A stretch of DNA of 52,946 nucleotides from an uncultured delta proteobacterium (GCA_903835685.1 CAILNX010000027.1:1-52946), one strand, 5' to 3'; counted from the stretch's first letter, positions 8,692 through 22,434 are shown. Notes: generated from the sequence alone by a model not told the origin. Numbers and translations are program-made.

Positions 8692-8812
8692 TTTTTCGAG
8701 GAAGCAGGGGGTTTCTAAGTGATGGACCGTGAGAGGGAGATACCCAGGAAGCCATACTGCGTCAAGCTTTTAGTGTATGCCTGTGATGGATCGTGAACAC
8801 CGGAAAAACTGA

Positions 8813-8859
8813 ATGGGGTTCAGGGGGCCGGAGGTTCAAATCCTCTCATCCCGACCAGC
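8813..8859 (+). mobile_element. Attachment site: 3' part of tRNA-Pro(GGG), copy 1
   Basis: The sequence covers the anticodon loop (ATGGGGT, anticodon GGG), 3' anticodon strand, variable loop, T arm (GG-AGG-TTCAAAT-CCTCT) and acceptor strand CATCCCG-A-CCA of a tRNA-Pro. The bases to the left (only CTGA fits) do not make the 5' half, so it is not a functional tRNA gene. The same 47 bases recur exactly at 11080-11126. This is the attR-type end produced when an element inserts into a tRNA gene. Confidence 0.85.
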
Positions 8860-8867
8860 AAATGCCC

Positions 8868-8905
8868 AAGGGCTTACAGTCGAAAGGTTGTGAGCCCTTT
8901 TTCTT
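8868..8905 (+). terminator. Intrinsic terminator after att copy 1
   Basis: AAGGGCTTAC (8868-8877) pairs with GTGAGCCCTT (8890-8899) and is followed by TTTCTTTC. It would end transcription entering through the tRNA fragment. A closely related hairpin sequence follows the P460 gene at 11867-11902. Confidence 0.75.
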
Positions 8906-8915
8906 TCAGATGTTT

Positions 8916-8937
8916 TCTCTCCCCACTCTCTCCCCAC
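8916..8937. repeat. Tandem 11-bp repeats on the far side of att copy 1
   Basis: TCTCTCCCCAC is present twice head to tail (8916-8926 and 8927-8937). It resembles the 8670-8691 pair in length, tandem order and CCCAC core. This is compatible with arm sites belonging to a second, neighbouring element. Confidence 0.4.
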
Positions 8938-9101
8938 TTTCTGCGTGACGAGGTGACCTTCCCCCCGCCAGGTATCCCAGTTAGAAGTTCGTGACAACGG
9001 CCAAGGAGGTCGAAGTCATGAGGAAGAGTCGATTCAAGATGGATCGCGACTTCCATGCCGGGGCCGGGGGAAATGTGTTCACACATTCAAAATGAGCGCA
9101 T

Positions 9102-9207
9102 TCACTCCATCGGAGTCTTGGTCCAGGTGGCATCTCTACCCGGGCGAAGGCAACGGACCAACCCTTTCTTCTTGAGTCCGTCCAAAACCCGACGAATGAG
9201 GTCATGC
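9102..9207 (-). pseudogene. 3' remnant of a second fic gene
   Basis: The minus-strand reading LDGLKKKGLVRCLRPGRD followed by TWTKTPME and a stop matches the C-terminal winged helix of the intact Fic protein at 6337-7392 (LAGLKKKGLVRCLNPGRD). Sequence just past the stop is also similar between the two places (GGGCCGGGGGAAATGTG at about 9060 and 6278). Homology ends near 9207. The Fic catalytic domain is gone, so this is a fragment of a deleted paralogous element. Confidence 0.75.
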
Positions 9208-9215
9208 CAAAACAC

Positions 9216-9240
9216 TGGACAATTTGTTCTATTTTGTCCA
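9216..9240. promoter_or_regulatory. Inverted repeat upstream of the agmatinase-like gene
   Basis: TGGACAA (9216-9222) and TTGTCCA (9234-9240) form a 7-bp inverted repeat with an AT-rich centre, about 135 bases before the start codon. It may be an operator or part of a promoter. The right half belongs to a 14-bp sequence repeated in inverse orientation at 10449-10462. Confidence 0.35.
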
Positions 9241-9375
9241 ATGTTGTTCCATAAGCGCGAAATAGGAACCGTGCCTGGACCTTGGAGGCCCGGGGCGGCC
9301 GGGGCATGATCTCCACCCGTGGGGGGCTCGGGGACAATGCTCCGGTATTGTGGGAACACGAAGCCAGGAGGACTC

Positions 9376-10356
9376 ATGAAACATCTCGAAGGCGACGAGT
9401 TGATGCAACGCATCGGTTCCTACAGCAAGAATTTCAATGCCCGGACGTATGCCGGGATTGCCACATTCTTTCGGTCCAACTGGTGTGAAGACCACTCGCA
9501 GCTCGACGTGGCCCTTGTCGGCCTGCCCTGTGACGCCGGACTCACCCAACGCACGGGGGCTCGCCACGGTCCGCGGGAAATACGCAACCAATCCTGCAAT
9601 ATCCTGTATTATAATCCTCTGACCAAGGTCATCCCTTACGAAATGGCCCGCATCGGCGACATCGGCGACGTGCCGCTGGATAATGTTTTCGATCTAGAAA
9701 AAATTGTGGCTGAAATCCATGCCTTCTACCGGACCCTGCACGCTGAAGGCATCGTTCCAGTGACGGCGGGTGGCGACCATTCCATCACGTATCCCATACT
9801 CAAAGCCTTGGGCGCGGACAGACCCGTGGGCCTCGTGCACATTGACGCGCACATCGACGCTACCGGCGAAATCGGCGGCAGCACCTTGCACCACGGCGCT
9901 CCATTCAAGAACGCCGTTGATTGCGGCGCCCTGGATCCCAAGCGTACCGTGCACATTGCCATCCGTGATCCAGCCATGCAGTTCGAACAATTCGCCGTCG
10001 AAACCGGACAGACCATCATCGATATCAACCGATTCTACGATTTGGGGGTTGACGGAGTCATCGACGAAACCCGGAAAGTGATAGGCCCTGGCCCCGCCTA
10101 CGTCACCTTCGACGCCGACGCGCTTGACCCCGCCTATGCCCCGGGCACCGGAACACCCGTGGTGGGCGGCATCACCACCTATGAAGCCAAGCGGCTGTTG
10201 CAGGGGTTGCGTGGCCTGGACATTGTCGGCGGCGACGTGGTCGAGGTGTCCCCGCCCTTTGATACCGGCGGCATCACCGCCCTGGCGGGGGCCCAAATGC
10301 TCTTTGAGATTCTTTGCCTGGCGGCCGAGGCCTTTGGGAAGCGGGCCAAGGGCTGA
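9376..10356 (+). CDS. Agmatinase/arginase-family ureohydrolase
   Basis: The 326-aa product has all six manganese ligands of the ureohydrolase family: His135 (GGDHS), Asp157, His159 and Asp161 (DAHID), and Asp246 and Asp248 (TFDADALDPAYAPGTGTP). The family hydrolyses a guanidino group to urea plus an amine; agmatine, guanidinobutyrate or related compounds are possible substrates. The GTGTPVVGG loop is agmatinase-like rather than arginase-like. The ATG at 9376 has AGGAGG five bases upstream; a longer frame to 9319 lacks a site. It is the only intact gene between the two tRNA-Pro fragments, so it may be cargo of an eroded element. No polyamine pathway partner is adjacent. Confidence 0.92.
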   Translation: MKHLEGDELMQRIGSYSKNFNARTYAGIATFFRSNWCEDHSQLDVALVGLPCDAGLTQRTGARHGPREIRNQSCNILYYNPLTKVIPYEMARIGDIGDVPLDNVFDLEKIVAEIHAFYRTLHAEGIVPVTAGGDHSITYPILKALGADRPVGLVHIDAHIDATGEIGGSTLHHGAPFKNAVDCGALDPKRTVHIAIRDPAMQFEQFAVETGQTIIDINRFYDLGVDGVIDETRKVIGPGPAYVTFDADALDPAYAPGTGTPVVGGITTYEAKRLLQGLRGLDIVGGDVVEVSPPFDTGGITALAGAQMLFEILCLAAEAFGKRAKG

Positions 10357-11079
10357 TCCGCCTTGTCTGGATACGCTGAAGGAAATGATCCAAAGAGTTC
10401 AAGACAATCGACCCAGTAACCCGCGCCAATCCAAGAGGTTGCACCACAAACATTGGACAAAAGGATACGCGAGCGGGTCAGAGACGCACGGCCCCAATAC
10501 TCCGAATGCGGAGACAAGAAAAAGACTGCTCGGGGGACACCTTGCGGCATCCCCCACCATTTTCACGGAGACCGTACCTGAAAGCTCTTTGACCAAGCAC
10601 ACGGCCGGGCCACCAGATTCCCCTATGGTCTTCGTAAAGGGCTGTTGCGCTTCCAGGTCGCCTCAGACGAGTACGCCTTTCCGGATCCTCGAGGCGAAAG
10701 AGTGGGGGAACCTTTACAAGGCTATTTCTCTATCAATGGGGCGAATATCCAAAAAAATGCCCGGCTCCGCCTGCGAAGACCATGGGAGGCAGAATCACCA
10801 TGGCCACCCCCTCGGGTGCTTTCTGGCATCCATGGAATCCGTATCAATTTTTGTAGGGGCTTGTTTCGGCCAGGCGCTTGAGACCATACAAAAAGCGTGT
10901 CTGGCAGGGGCCTTTTTAGACTTGGGTGAGGGGCAGAGGGGGGACGAGACGGACTGCCAGTCGAATGGATAACATCAAGAGAACCTATTCGCCGCTCGCC
11001 CATCAAAACCTAGAGGAAAGTTGTTATCCACTACATGAAAATATTCAATTATTTCATCCAACCAGATTACGCTCCAGGC
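10357..11079. other. 723-bp stretch without a convincing gene
   Basis: Short overlapping frames exist on both strands (for example about 10722-11006 minus and 10645-10881 plus), but none has a ribosome binding site, recognisable family or operon context. Visible structure: the AACATTGGACAAAA arm at 10449-10462, a small stem CTCCG-AATG-CGGAG near 10500, and GGGGGA...TCCCCC near 10535-10560. AT content rises toward 11079. It is probably decayed mobile DNA. Confidence 0.5.
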
Positions 11080-11126
11080 ATGGGGTTCAGGGGGCCGGAG
11101 GTTCAAATCCTCTCATCCCGACCAGC
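11080..11126 (+). mobile_element. Attachment site: 3' part of tRNA-Pro(GGG), copy 2
   Basis: This is an exact 47-base duplicate of 8813-8859, again lacking the 5' half of the tRNA. To its right, chromosomal-looking genes and terminators begin. It is the likely outermost right boundary of the tRNA-Pro insertion hotspot. Confidence 0.85.
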
Positions 11127-11132
11127 TATCCC

Positions 11133-11165
11133 AAGGGGCCATGAGTGATCGTGGCCCCTTTTTCG
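11133..11165 (+). terminator. Intrinsic terminator after att copy 2
   Basis: AAGGGGCCA (11133-11141) pairs with TGGCCCCTT (11152-11160) and is followed by TTTCG. It is probably the original terminator of the host tRNA-Pro gene. Confidence 0.8.
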
Positions 11166-11317
11166 TTTCCAGGGCCTGGATGGGCGCTTGTCCTGGCTCG
11201 GCACAACAGCCTTGTTATTTCCCCCACGCATGATATGCAAGATAAGAAGGATTTCCCCTCGCCCGGGCGCGATTCGGGCCAAGCGTTCGCAAGTCACATC
11301 CAACCAAGGAGTCTCCC

Positions 11318-11854
11318 ATGATATCCAACGTGGTGCGCTGGCTGGCCGGGGCCTCATTCCTCCTGGCCGTGACGGTCGGTATGGCCCTGGGCCAGGGGGG
11401 CGCGGGCAAAGTCGCCCCGGCCCCGAACGGCATCGTTTTTTACCCGGACTACCCCAACTGGCGCGTCCTGGCCGTCTCGCACCGCGAAGACAACAATTCG
11501 CTGCGGACCATCCTGGGCAACGATGTGGCCATTGCGGCCGCCCGGGCCGGGAACACCAATCCTTGGCCGGATGGGTCGGTGCTGGCCAAGGTTTCCTGGA
11601 AGCGCGTCCCCCTGGACGCCTTTCCCGGAGCTTTCGTGCCCGGTGATTTCATGCAGGTCGAATTCATGCGCAAGGACAAGGTGAAGTTCGCCGCTACCCT
11701 GGGATGGGGTTTCGCCCGCTGGAAGGGCATGGACCTGGTCCCTTACGGGAAGGACGCCTCCTTTGCCCAGGAATGCGTCGCCTGTCATACGCCGGTGGCC
11801 CAAAGTGATTTCGTCTTCACTCATCCGGCGCGCCTTGGCGGGGGTGGGAAATAG
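11318..11854 (+). CDS. Cytochrome P460 family protein
   Basis: The 178-aa product has a signal peptide (residues 1-25, cut near GMALGQ), so it is periplasmic. The body follows the cytochrome P460 pattern, with FYPDYPNWRVLAVSHR near the start of the mature protein and a C-terminal c-type haem site CVACH (about residues 148-152). P460 cytochromes oxidise hydroxylamine or detoxify nitrogen oxides and cytochrome c'-beta members bind NO; which activity applies here cannot be told from sequence. AAGGAG lies 9 bases before ATG. The gene stands alone and is followed by a terminator. Confidence 0.88.
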   Translation: MISNVVRWLAGASFLLAVTVGMALGQGGAGKVAPAPNGIVFYPDYPNWRVLAVSHREDNNSLRTILGNDVAIAAARAGNTNPWPDGSVLAKVSWKRVPLDAFPGAFVPGDFMQVEFMRKDKVKFAATLGWGFARWKGMDLVPYGKDASFAQECVACHTPVAQSDFVFTHPARLGGGGK

Positions 11855-11866
11855 AAGCCAAAGCCC

Positions 11867-11902
11867 AAGGGCTTACCGTCGAAAGATGGTAGGCCCTCTT
11901 TC
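11867..11902 (+). terminator. Intrinsic terminator of the P460 gene
   Basis: AGGGCTTACC pairs with GGTAGGCCCT and is followed by CTTTCTTTT. It starts 12 bases after the stop codon. It shares its arms and the GTCGAAAG loop sequence with the terminator at 8868-8905. Confidence 0.8.
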
Positions 11903-11993
11903 TTTTCCCGGGTTTTGTCCATCCCTGACCAGGCTTGACGGGTCATGAGCCCGGGCTTAGGCCGGAGGGAGGTCAGACCAGGAGGACGCCCTC

Positions 11994-12803
11994 ATGAACA
12001 GTTTCCATGCAATTCCTCTTTGGCTCCTCGGTACGTTCCTGTTCTTCACCGCCTCCAGCAGTCAGGCGGAAGTACTGTCCGTACCCCACGCGGAAACCGG
12101 CCTGCTTTCAAACTCAAACCCAACGCTCACCTTTCTCTGGGCTGGCGACCGGCCCAAAGCCACGCTGATCATGATCCCCGGAGGAGAAGGCCACATCGGG
12201 CTGTCCATGGACAAAACCGATCTGGGCGGCTTCTATGGAAAAACCCTGAAACCGCTCAGCAATTCCACCCTCACCTCGGGCCTCTTTCATGTGGTCATTT
12301 TTGACAGCCCGACCGCCCTGGCTGTGGGCGATACCTACCCCACCTCACGAGCGGCAACCGCGCATCTTTCAAGAATCGAGGATGTCGTCCAGTTCTACAA
12401 AGACAAATTCAATATACCCATCTGGCTGATGGGCCATAGCAACGGCGCGGCCAGCGTCACTGAGTTTTATAAGTACCTGCAGAAGAACCACAAAGAAAAC
12501 GCGATCAGCGGAATCATTTACAGTTCGGGCCGAAACGGGGCTGGATTCAATCCGGACACAGACGCCCCGGTTTTGTTCTTGGCCCACGAAAAAGACGGGT
12601 GTCCGAAATCAACCCACTTGAGTTCATTCAAAGAATATACTGAACTCGCGAAAACCAACAAACAAAAGACTGAATATGTCCTTATCAAGTCAGGGGAATC
12701 TGAATCGCAAAACCCCTGCCGCTCGGGATACCATATGTTCTTCAACGCCCATGAGGAGGTGTACAAGGCGATAGACCGCTTTGCTTCCGGAGTCCTGCGC
12801 TAG
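11994..12803 (+). CDS. Exported alpha/beta hydrolase-fold protein
   Basis: In this 269-aa protein residues 1-24 are a signal peptide ending SSSQA-E. The fold is shown by an oxyanion-strand motif MIPGGEGH (about 59-66), nucleophile elbow GHSNG (Ser near 149), an acid candidate in AHEKDGC and a C-terminal His in SGYHMF. That makes a complete Ser-Asp-His triad for an esterase/lipase-like enzyme. Two or more Cys in the last third may form a disulfide in the periplasm. GGAGG lies 7-8 bases before ATG. AT content is higher than in adjacent genes. Substrate unknown. Confidence 0.82.
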   Translation: MNSFHAIPLWLLGTFLFFTASSSQAEVLSVPHAETGLLSNSNPTLTFLWAGDRPKATLIMIPGGEGHIGLSMDKTDLGGFYGKTLKPLSNSTLTSGLFHVVIFDSPTALAVGDTYPTSRAATAHLSRIEDVVQFYKDKFNIPIWLMGHSNGAASVTEFYKYLQKNHKENAISGIIYSSGRNGAGFNPDTDAPVLFLAHEKDGCPKSTHLSSFKEYTELAKTNKQKTEYVLIKSGESESQNPCRSGYHMFFNAHEEVYKAIDRFASGVLR

Positions 12804-12869
12804 ACAGCCGCTGCACAGAGCGGGCGGGCGCGGGTTGACGGCAGCCCGAATCAGGCAGAAAAGCTCCCC

Positions 12870-13322
12870 ATGCACATCTACGCCGATGCCGACGCCCTGC
12901 CCGGGGCCATCAAGGAGATCCTCTTCCGCGCGGCCCTGCGGCGGGGGCTCGGGCTGACCCTGGTGGCCAACAAGACCCTGCAAGTGCCCACGTCGCCGCA
13001 TATTTCCACCATCCGGGTGGGCCAGGGCTTTGACGTGGTGGACGCGGCCATCGTGGAGATGGTCAAGCCCGGGGACCTGGTCATCACCGCGGACATTCCC
13101 CTGGCCGCCCAGGTCATCGCCAAGGAGGCCCACGCCCTGAACCCTCGGGGCGAGCTGTACACCAAGGACACCATCCAGAGCCGCCTGACCATGCGCAACC
13201 TGCTCGCGGAACTGCGCGGCGGCGGGGTGATCACCGGCGGGCCTGCGCCCCTCAATAACCGCGACCGGGAGAACTTCGCCAACCAGTTCGACATCTTCCT
13301 GACCCGCCAGGCCCGGGGGTGA
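12870..13322 (+). CDS. YaiI/YqxD family protein (UPF0178)
   Basis: The 150-aa product starts with [10 protein letters not shown] and contains [13 protein letters not shown] and a C-terminal [13 protein letters not shown], all landmarks of UPF0178. The fold is PIN-like: conserved Asp residues near the N-terminus and in the TADIP motif suggest metal binding and nuclease-type chemistry, but no activity is firmly established. Length is normal for the family. It stands alone between the hydrolase and a repeat-containing gap. Confidence 0.9.
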   Translation: MHIYADADALPGAIKEILFRAALRRGLGLTLVANKTLQVPTSPHISTIRVGQGFDVVDAAIVEMVKPGDLVITADIPLAAQVIAKEAHALNPRGELYTKDTIQSRLTMRNLLAELRGGGVITGGPAPLNNRDRENFANQFDIFLTRQARG

Positions 13323-13361
13323 GGGGGCGGGCAACACCGCCTCTCCCATCCCGGCCCGTGA

Positions 13362-13479
13362 CAATCAGTGAACTACCCCGCAGCAAGCTGCGGAGCATCA
13401 AAGGCATAAGGCCCAGAACAGACTCCTCAAACCAAGAGTAAACGAAGCGAGCTTCGAGGAATCAACCCGCAGTGATTGA
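13362..13479. repeat. REP-like double-hairpin palindromic element
   Basis: Two small hairpins, CCGCAGC-AA-GCTGCGG (13378-13393) and CGAAG-CGAG-CTTCG (13443-13456), are each followed by a similar tail (AGCATCAA, AGGAATCAA). The unit is bracketed by CAATCA and TGATTG. Such paired hairpins are characteristic of REP/BIME-type repeats spread by a RAYT/IS200-like transposase. They lie in the 292-base gap upstream of the hybrid kinase. Confidence 0.5.
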
Positions 13480-13614
13480 CTCTTTCCGGCCCAACCTTTA
13501 TCCATTGCCGGGAGTTATTCTCCGCGACCGGAGGCTCACCCGGTTCGCGGAAGGCCCGGCTCATCCCGGAGCCGTTTTCCAGCGCGTAGCACCGTCCCCT
13601 GAATGAGGCTCGAC

Positions 13615-17478
<3,864 letters not shown>

Positions 17479-17490
17479 GCCCCGAAAAGC

Positions 17491-18054
17491 CTATTCCGGG
17501 ACCCGGCGCGCTCCCTGGTAGCGTTCCAGCCAGAAGGGCGCGTCCAGGGAGTCCTCGCGCACCGCACCGCCCGAGGACGGGCTGTGCAGGAACATCCGCT
17601 CCCCGGTGAAGAGGCCCATGTGCAGGGCCTCCACCTCGTCCTCGATCTGGAAGATGATCAGATCCCCGGGCAAAAGCATTGGTTCCTCCACCCCCCTCCC
17701 GGCCACGGCCTGCTCCTGGGAGCGCCGGGGCAGCTCCATCCCGGCCTGGGAATAGGCCCACCAGATCAGACCCGAGCAGTCGAACCCGGCCTTGGGCGAG
17801 GAGCCCCCGGGCTTGTAGGGCCTGCCTATCTGGTTCTTGGCCGCCTGGACCACCCGGGCCATGAGCTCCGCGCGGATATCCTCGGCCGTGGGACCGGCCG
17901 GGACGACCACCTCGGGCAAAGGGGCCGGGGGGGCCGGGGGCAAAGGCTTGGGGGCGCAGCCCGGGGCCAGGACCATCAGGGCCAAAAGGGCCAGAAGGAC
18001 CAGGGAGGCCCACAGGCCCACAACGCGCGGTTCGGGGTTCATCCTCCAGATCAT
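17491..18054 (-). CDS. NlpC/P60 family cell-wall hydrolase, lipoprotein
   Basis: The product has a hydrophobic leader ending in a lipobox (VLAPGC), a Pro-rich linker, then an NlpC/P60 domain. Catalytic residues are visible: Cys in FDCSGLIWWAYSQAG, His in VEALHMGLFTG and a following His in FLHSPSSGG. The family cuts peptide cross-links in peptidoglycan, here from the inner leaflet of the outer membrane. The start at 18054 is chosen for GGGGTG five bases upstream; the next Met, 18042, has GGAGG directly abutting it. Longer N-terminal versions run through the katG control region and lack a signal peptide. It is divergent from katG. Confidence 0.88.
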   Translation of the reverse strand: MIWRMNPEPRVVGLWASLVLLALLALMVLAPGCAPKPLPPAPPAPLPEVVVPAGPTAEDIRAELMARVVQAAKNQIGRPYKPGGSSPKAGFDCSGLIWWAYSQAGMELPRRSQEQAVAGRGVEEPMLLPGDLIIFQIEDEVEALHMGLFTGERMFLHSPSSGGAVREDSLDAPFWLERYQGARRVPE

Positions 18055-18117
18055 ACTGACACCCCAAATAAAAGCCAAGCCCATATGTTCCCTGCGGATT
18101 GACAGGAACGATTTTAT

Positions 18118-18136
18118 ATGGATAATCATTATCCAT
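18118..18136. promoter_or_regulatory. PerR/Fur-type operator between katG and the NlpC/P60 gene
   Basis: ATGGATAATCATTATCCAT is a perfect 19-bp palindrome centred on C18127. Its core ATAAT-N-ATTAT equals the PerR box centre, and GATAATCATTATC is the heart of the Fur box. It lies 126 bases before katG and about 64 bases before the divergent gene. Since katG answers to peroxide, a PerR-type (iron-dependent peroxide sensor) repressor is the likely ligand. The regulator gene is not in the window. Confidence 0.75.
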
Positions 18137-18243
18137 GGAAAACCAACGCCGGGGTCCCGGTTTCGGACAACCGGAACGTTTGTACCGTATGACCACAAGG
18201 CTGAATGCATTGTATTCATAACCATACAGCAAACAATGTATAA

Positions 18244-20457
<2,214 letters not shown>

Positions 20458-20519
20458 AGGAGGAAGAATAGTGGCCATGCATTGATTGATCGCTCATGGC
20501 GGCTCCTGGCCTTAGGTGG

Positions 20520-20560
20520 GCGCGGCGTTTCAGGACCATCTGAAACGCCGCGCTTTCTTT
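20520..20560 (+). terminator. Intrinsic terminator of katG
   Basis: A 14-bp perfect stem, GCGCGGCGTTTCAG (20520-20533) with CTGAAACGCCGCGC (20540-20553), six-base loop, is followed by TTTCTTT. Confidence 0.93.
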
Positions 20561-20676
20561 GGATCCCGGCCGCGCCCAGGCCGCAGGCCTGGGGGACGGC
20601 TCCGGGGCCTCTTTTCTCGGGCCGGACATCCTGATATGGAAACTGCTCATCGACCCTCGCAGCCACCGGAGCCCCC

Positions 20677-22305
20677 ATGCCCCTGCCCTCGGAACCCCGG
20701 GCCTCGCTGTTCGCCCATTTCTCCTGGCAGGCCGTCGTCTGGACGGTCTTGGCCTTTCTCCTGGGCGTGGTCGGGGCCTGGTATTTTTCCACGGCCCGGG
20801 CCGAGACCCGCAAGGCCCAGCTCCTGGCCCGGGAACAGCTCGAAGCCGAGCGCAGCGCCGAGACCGTGGGGGCCATCATCGAGCACAGCCTCACCCACAT
20901 CCGGAACATCCCGGCCATCGTGGCCTGCGAGCCCGGGACCGCGGCCCTGCTCGCCCGCTTCGGCCCCGAGGTCCAGGCCTCGCCCCTGACCTACGACCAG
21001 CGCCACGCCCTCTGGCTGGCCGACCCCGAACTGGCCGCCTTTGGCCAGCGCCTGTCGAGCATCGTGGCCATGAACGGCATCGGCATCAACGGTTGCTGGC
21101 TCATGAACGCCGCTGGCGACACCGTGGCCACCGGGGTCCTGCCCGGGGACATGAACTACACCGGGGCCAACTACGCCGATCGGGACTATTTCCAGACCGC
21201 CCGCCAGGGCACCCAGGGCCGCCAGTTCGCCGTGGGCCGGGTCACGGGCATCCCGGGCCTGTTCTTCGTGTCCCCGGTGATGCGGGAGGGCCGATTCCTC
21301 GGGGCCGTGGGCGTGCGCACGAACATCGAGGGCCTGGCCCGGCTCCTGGAGCCCGACGTGTTCCTGACCGACGAGCACGGGGTGGTCATCCTGTCCCGGG
21401 ACCCGGGCCTGCGGATGTGCGCCGTGCCCGGGGCCAGGGCCATGGGCCTGTCCCCGACCGAGCGCCGGAACCGCTACCGCCAGGAGGAGCTGAACACCCT
21501 GGCCCTGTCCTTCGGCCTGCCCCTGGGCCAGGGAGGCCCGGTCTCCTGGGAGGGCCAGCCCGCGCCCAGCGTCTTTGCCCTGCGCCGGAACCTGGACGAT
21601 TTCCTCAACGTCTACGCCCATCGGCCCCTCAAGGCCGTGGCCGACATCGAAAGCGACAGCCTGCGCCTCTTCGCCCTGCTCTCGGTGATCTCCCTGCTCC
21701 TGGCCGTGTGCGTGGCCGGAGGCCTGGCCTTTGTCCGCAACAACCGGGAACACCGCCGGACCCTGCTCGGGATCAACGAGGAACTGGTGCGCCAGTCCCG
21801 CACCGACGCCCTGACCGGATGCGCCAACCGCCGCCGCTTCCTGGAGGCCCTGGCCGAGGAGCGCCAGCGTTTCGCGCGCTACGGCCAGCCCTTCTGCCTC
21901 CTGAGCATGGACCTGGACCATTTCAAGCTGATCAACGACCACCGGGGGCACCTGGCCGGGGACCAGGCCCTGCGCCATTTCGTGGCCGTGGTCCAGGGCA
22001 TCCTGCGGCCCTCGGACCTCCTGGGCCGCCTGGGGGGCGAGGAGTTCTGCGTGCTCCTGCCCCAGACCGAGGCCCGGGCCGCCGCCCTGGTGGCCGAGCG
22101 CATCCGCGCGGCCGTCGAAGCCACCCCGGTCCCCACGGAACAGGGGGACATCCCCTTCTCCATCAGCGCAGGAGTGGCCCAGTGGCGTCCCGACCAGGAC
22201 CAGGACGTGCAGGACATCCTCAGCCGGGCCGACGAACGCATGTACGCGGCCAAGAAGGCCGGGCGCAACCGGGTCATGGCCGAGGACCCACCCGAATCCG
22301 CCTGA
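20677..22305 (+). CDS. Membrane diguanylate cyclase with Cache-type sensor
   Basis: The 542-aa product has a TM helix at about 16-38, a periplasmic Cache-like sensor to about 325 (YADRDYFQTARQG is typical of dCache), a second TM helix at about 330-350 and a GGDEF domain at about 365-540. The active site is intact (GGEEF near 454). An RPSD product-inhibition I-site lies five residues before it. It should make c-di-GMP from two GTP in response to an external ligand. No EAL domain is present. CGGAG lies six bases before ATG. It is followed after a terminator by a FecR-domain giant surface protein, whose release or secretion may be c-di-GMP controlled (inference). Confidence 0.93.
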   Translation: MPLPSEPRASLFAHFSWQAVVWTVLAFLLGVVGAWYFSTARAETRKAQLLAREQLEAERSAETVGAIIEHSLTHIRNIPAIVACEPGTAALLARFGPEVQASPLTYDQRHALWLADPELAAFGQRLSSIVAMNGIGINGCWLMNAAGDTVATGVLPGDMNYTGANYADRDYFQTARQGTQGRQFAVGRVTGIPGLFFVSPVMREGRFLGAVGVRTNIEGLARLLEPDVFLTDEHGVVILSRDPGLRMCAVPGARAMGLSPTERRNRYRQEELNTLALSFGLPLGQGGPVSWEGQPAPSVFALRRNLDDFLNVYAHRPLKAVADIESDSLRLFALLSVISLLLAVCVAGGLAFVRNNREHRRTLLGINEELVRQSRTDALTGCANRRRFLEALAEERQRFARYGQPFCLLSMDLDHFKLINDHRGHLAGDQALRHFVAVVQGILRPSDLLGRLGGEEFCVLLPQTEARAAALVAERIRAAVEATPVPTEQGDIPFSISAGVAQWRPDQDQDVQDILSRADERMYAAKKAGRNRVMAEDPPESA

Positions 22306-22358
22306 CACCATTTCGTCACTTGAAGCTTGCACGCTTCCCGAGTAAGCTCCGCTCGACG

Positions 22359-22390
22359 CCCGGGGCGGCCTGGCCGCGTCCGGGATTTTT
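22359..22390 (+). terminator. Intrinsic terminator of the diguanylate cyclase gene
   Basis: Inner stem GCGGC-CTG-GCCGC lies inside an outer CCCGG/CCGGG stem, followed by ATTTTT. It separates the cyclase transcript from the downstream surface-protein gene. Confidence 0.75.
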
Positions 22391-22434
22391 CCGTGCCAGA
22401 ACAGCCCTGTCCGTCCTGGAAAAGAGGGATCGCC

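Noticed and set aside
8813-8859. A tRNA gene
   Set aside because: Only the part from the anticodon loop to CCA is present. No D arm or 5' acceptor strand (expected to start CGGGATG) lies upstream; the same holds for 11080-11126.
9319-9375. A longer N-terminus for the agmatinase-like protein
   Set aside because: The ATG at 9376 has AGGAGG five bases upstream and fits the family start; the extension has no such signal.
10722-11006. A 94-aa minus-strand frame in the gap after the agmatinase gene
   Set aside because: No ribosome binding site, no recognisable family and competing frames of similar length on the other strand.
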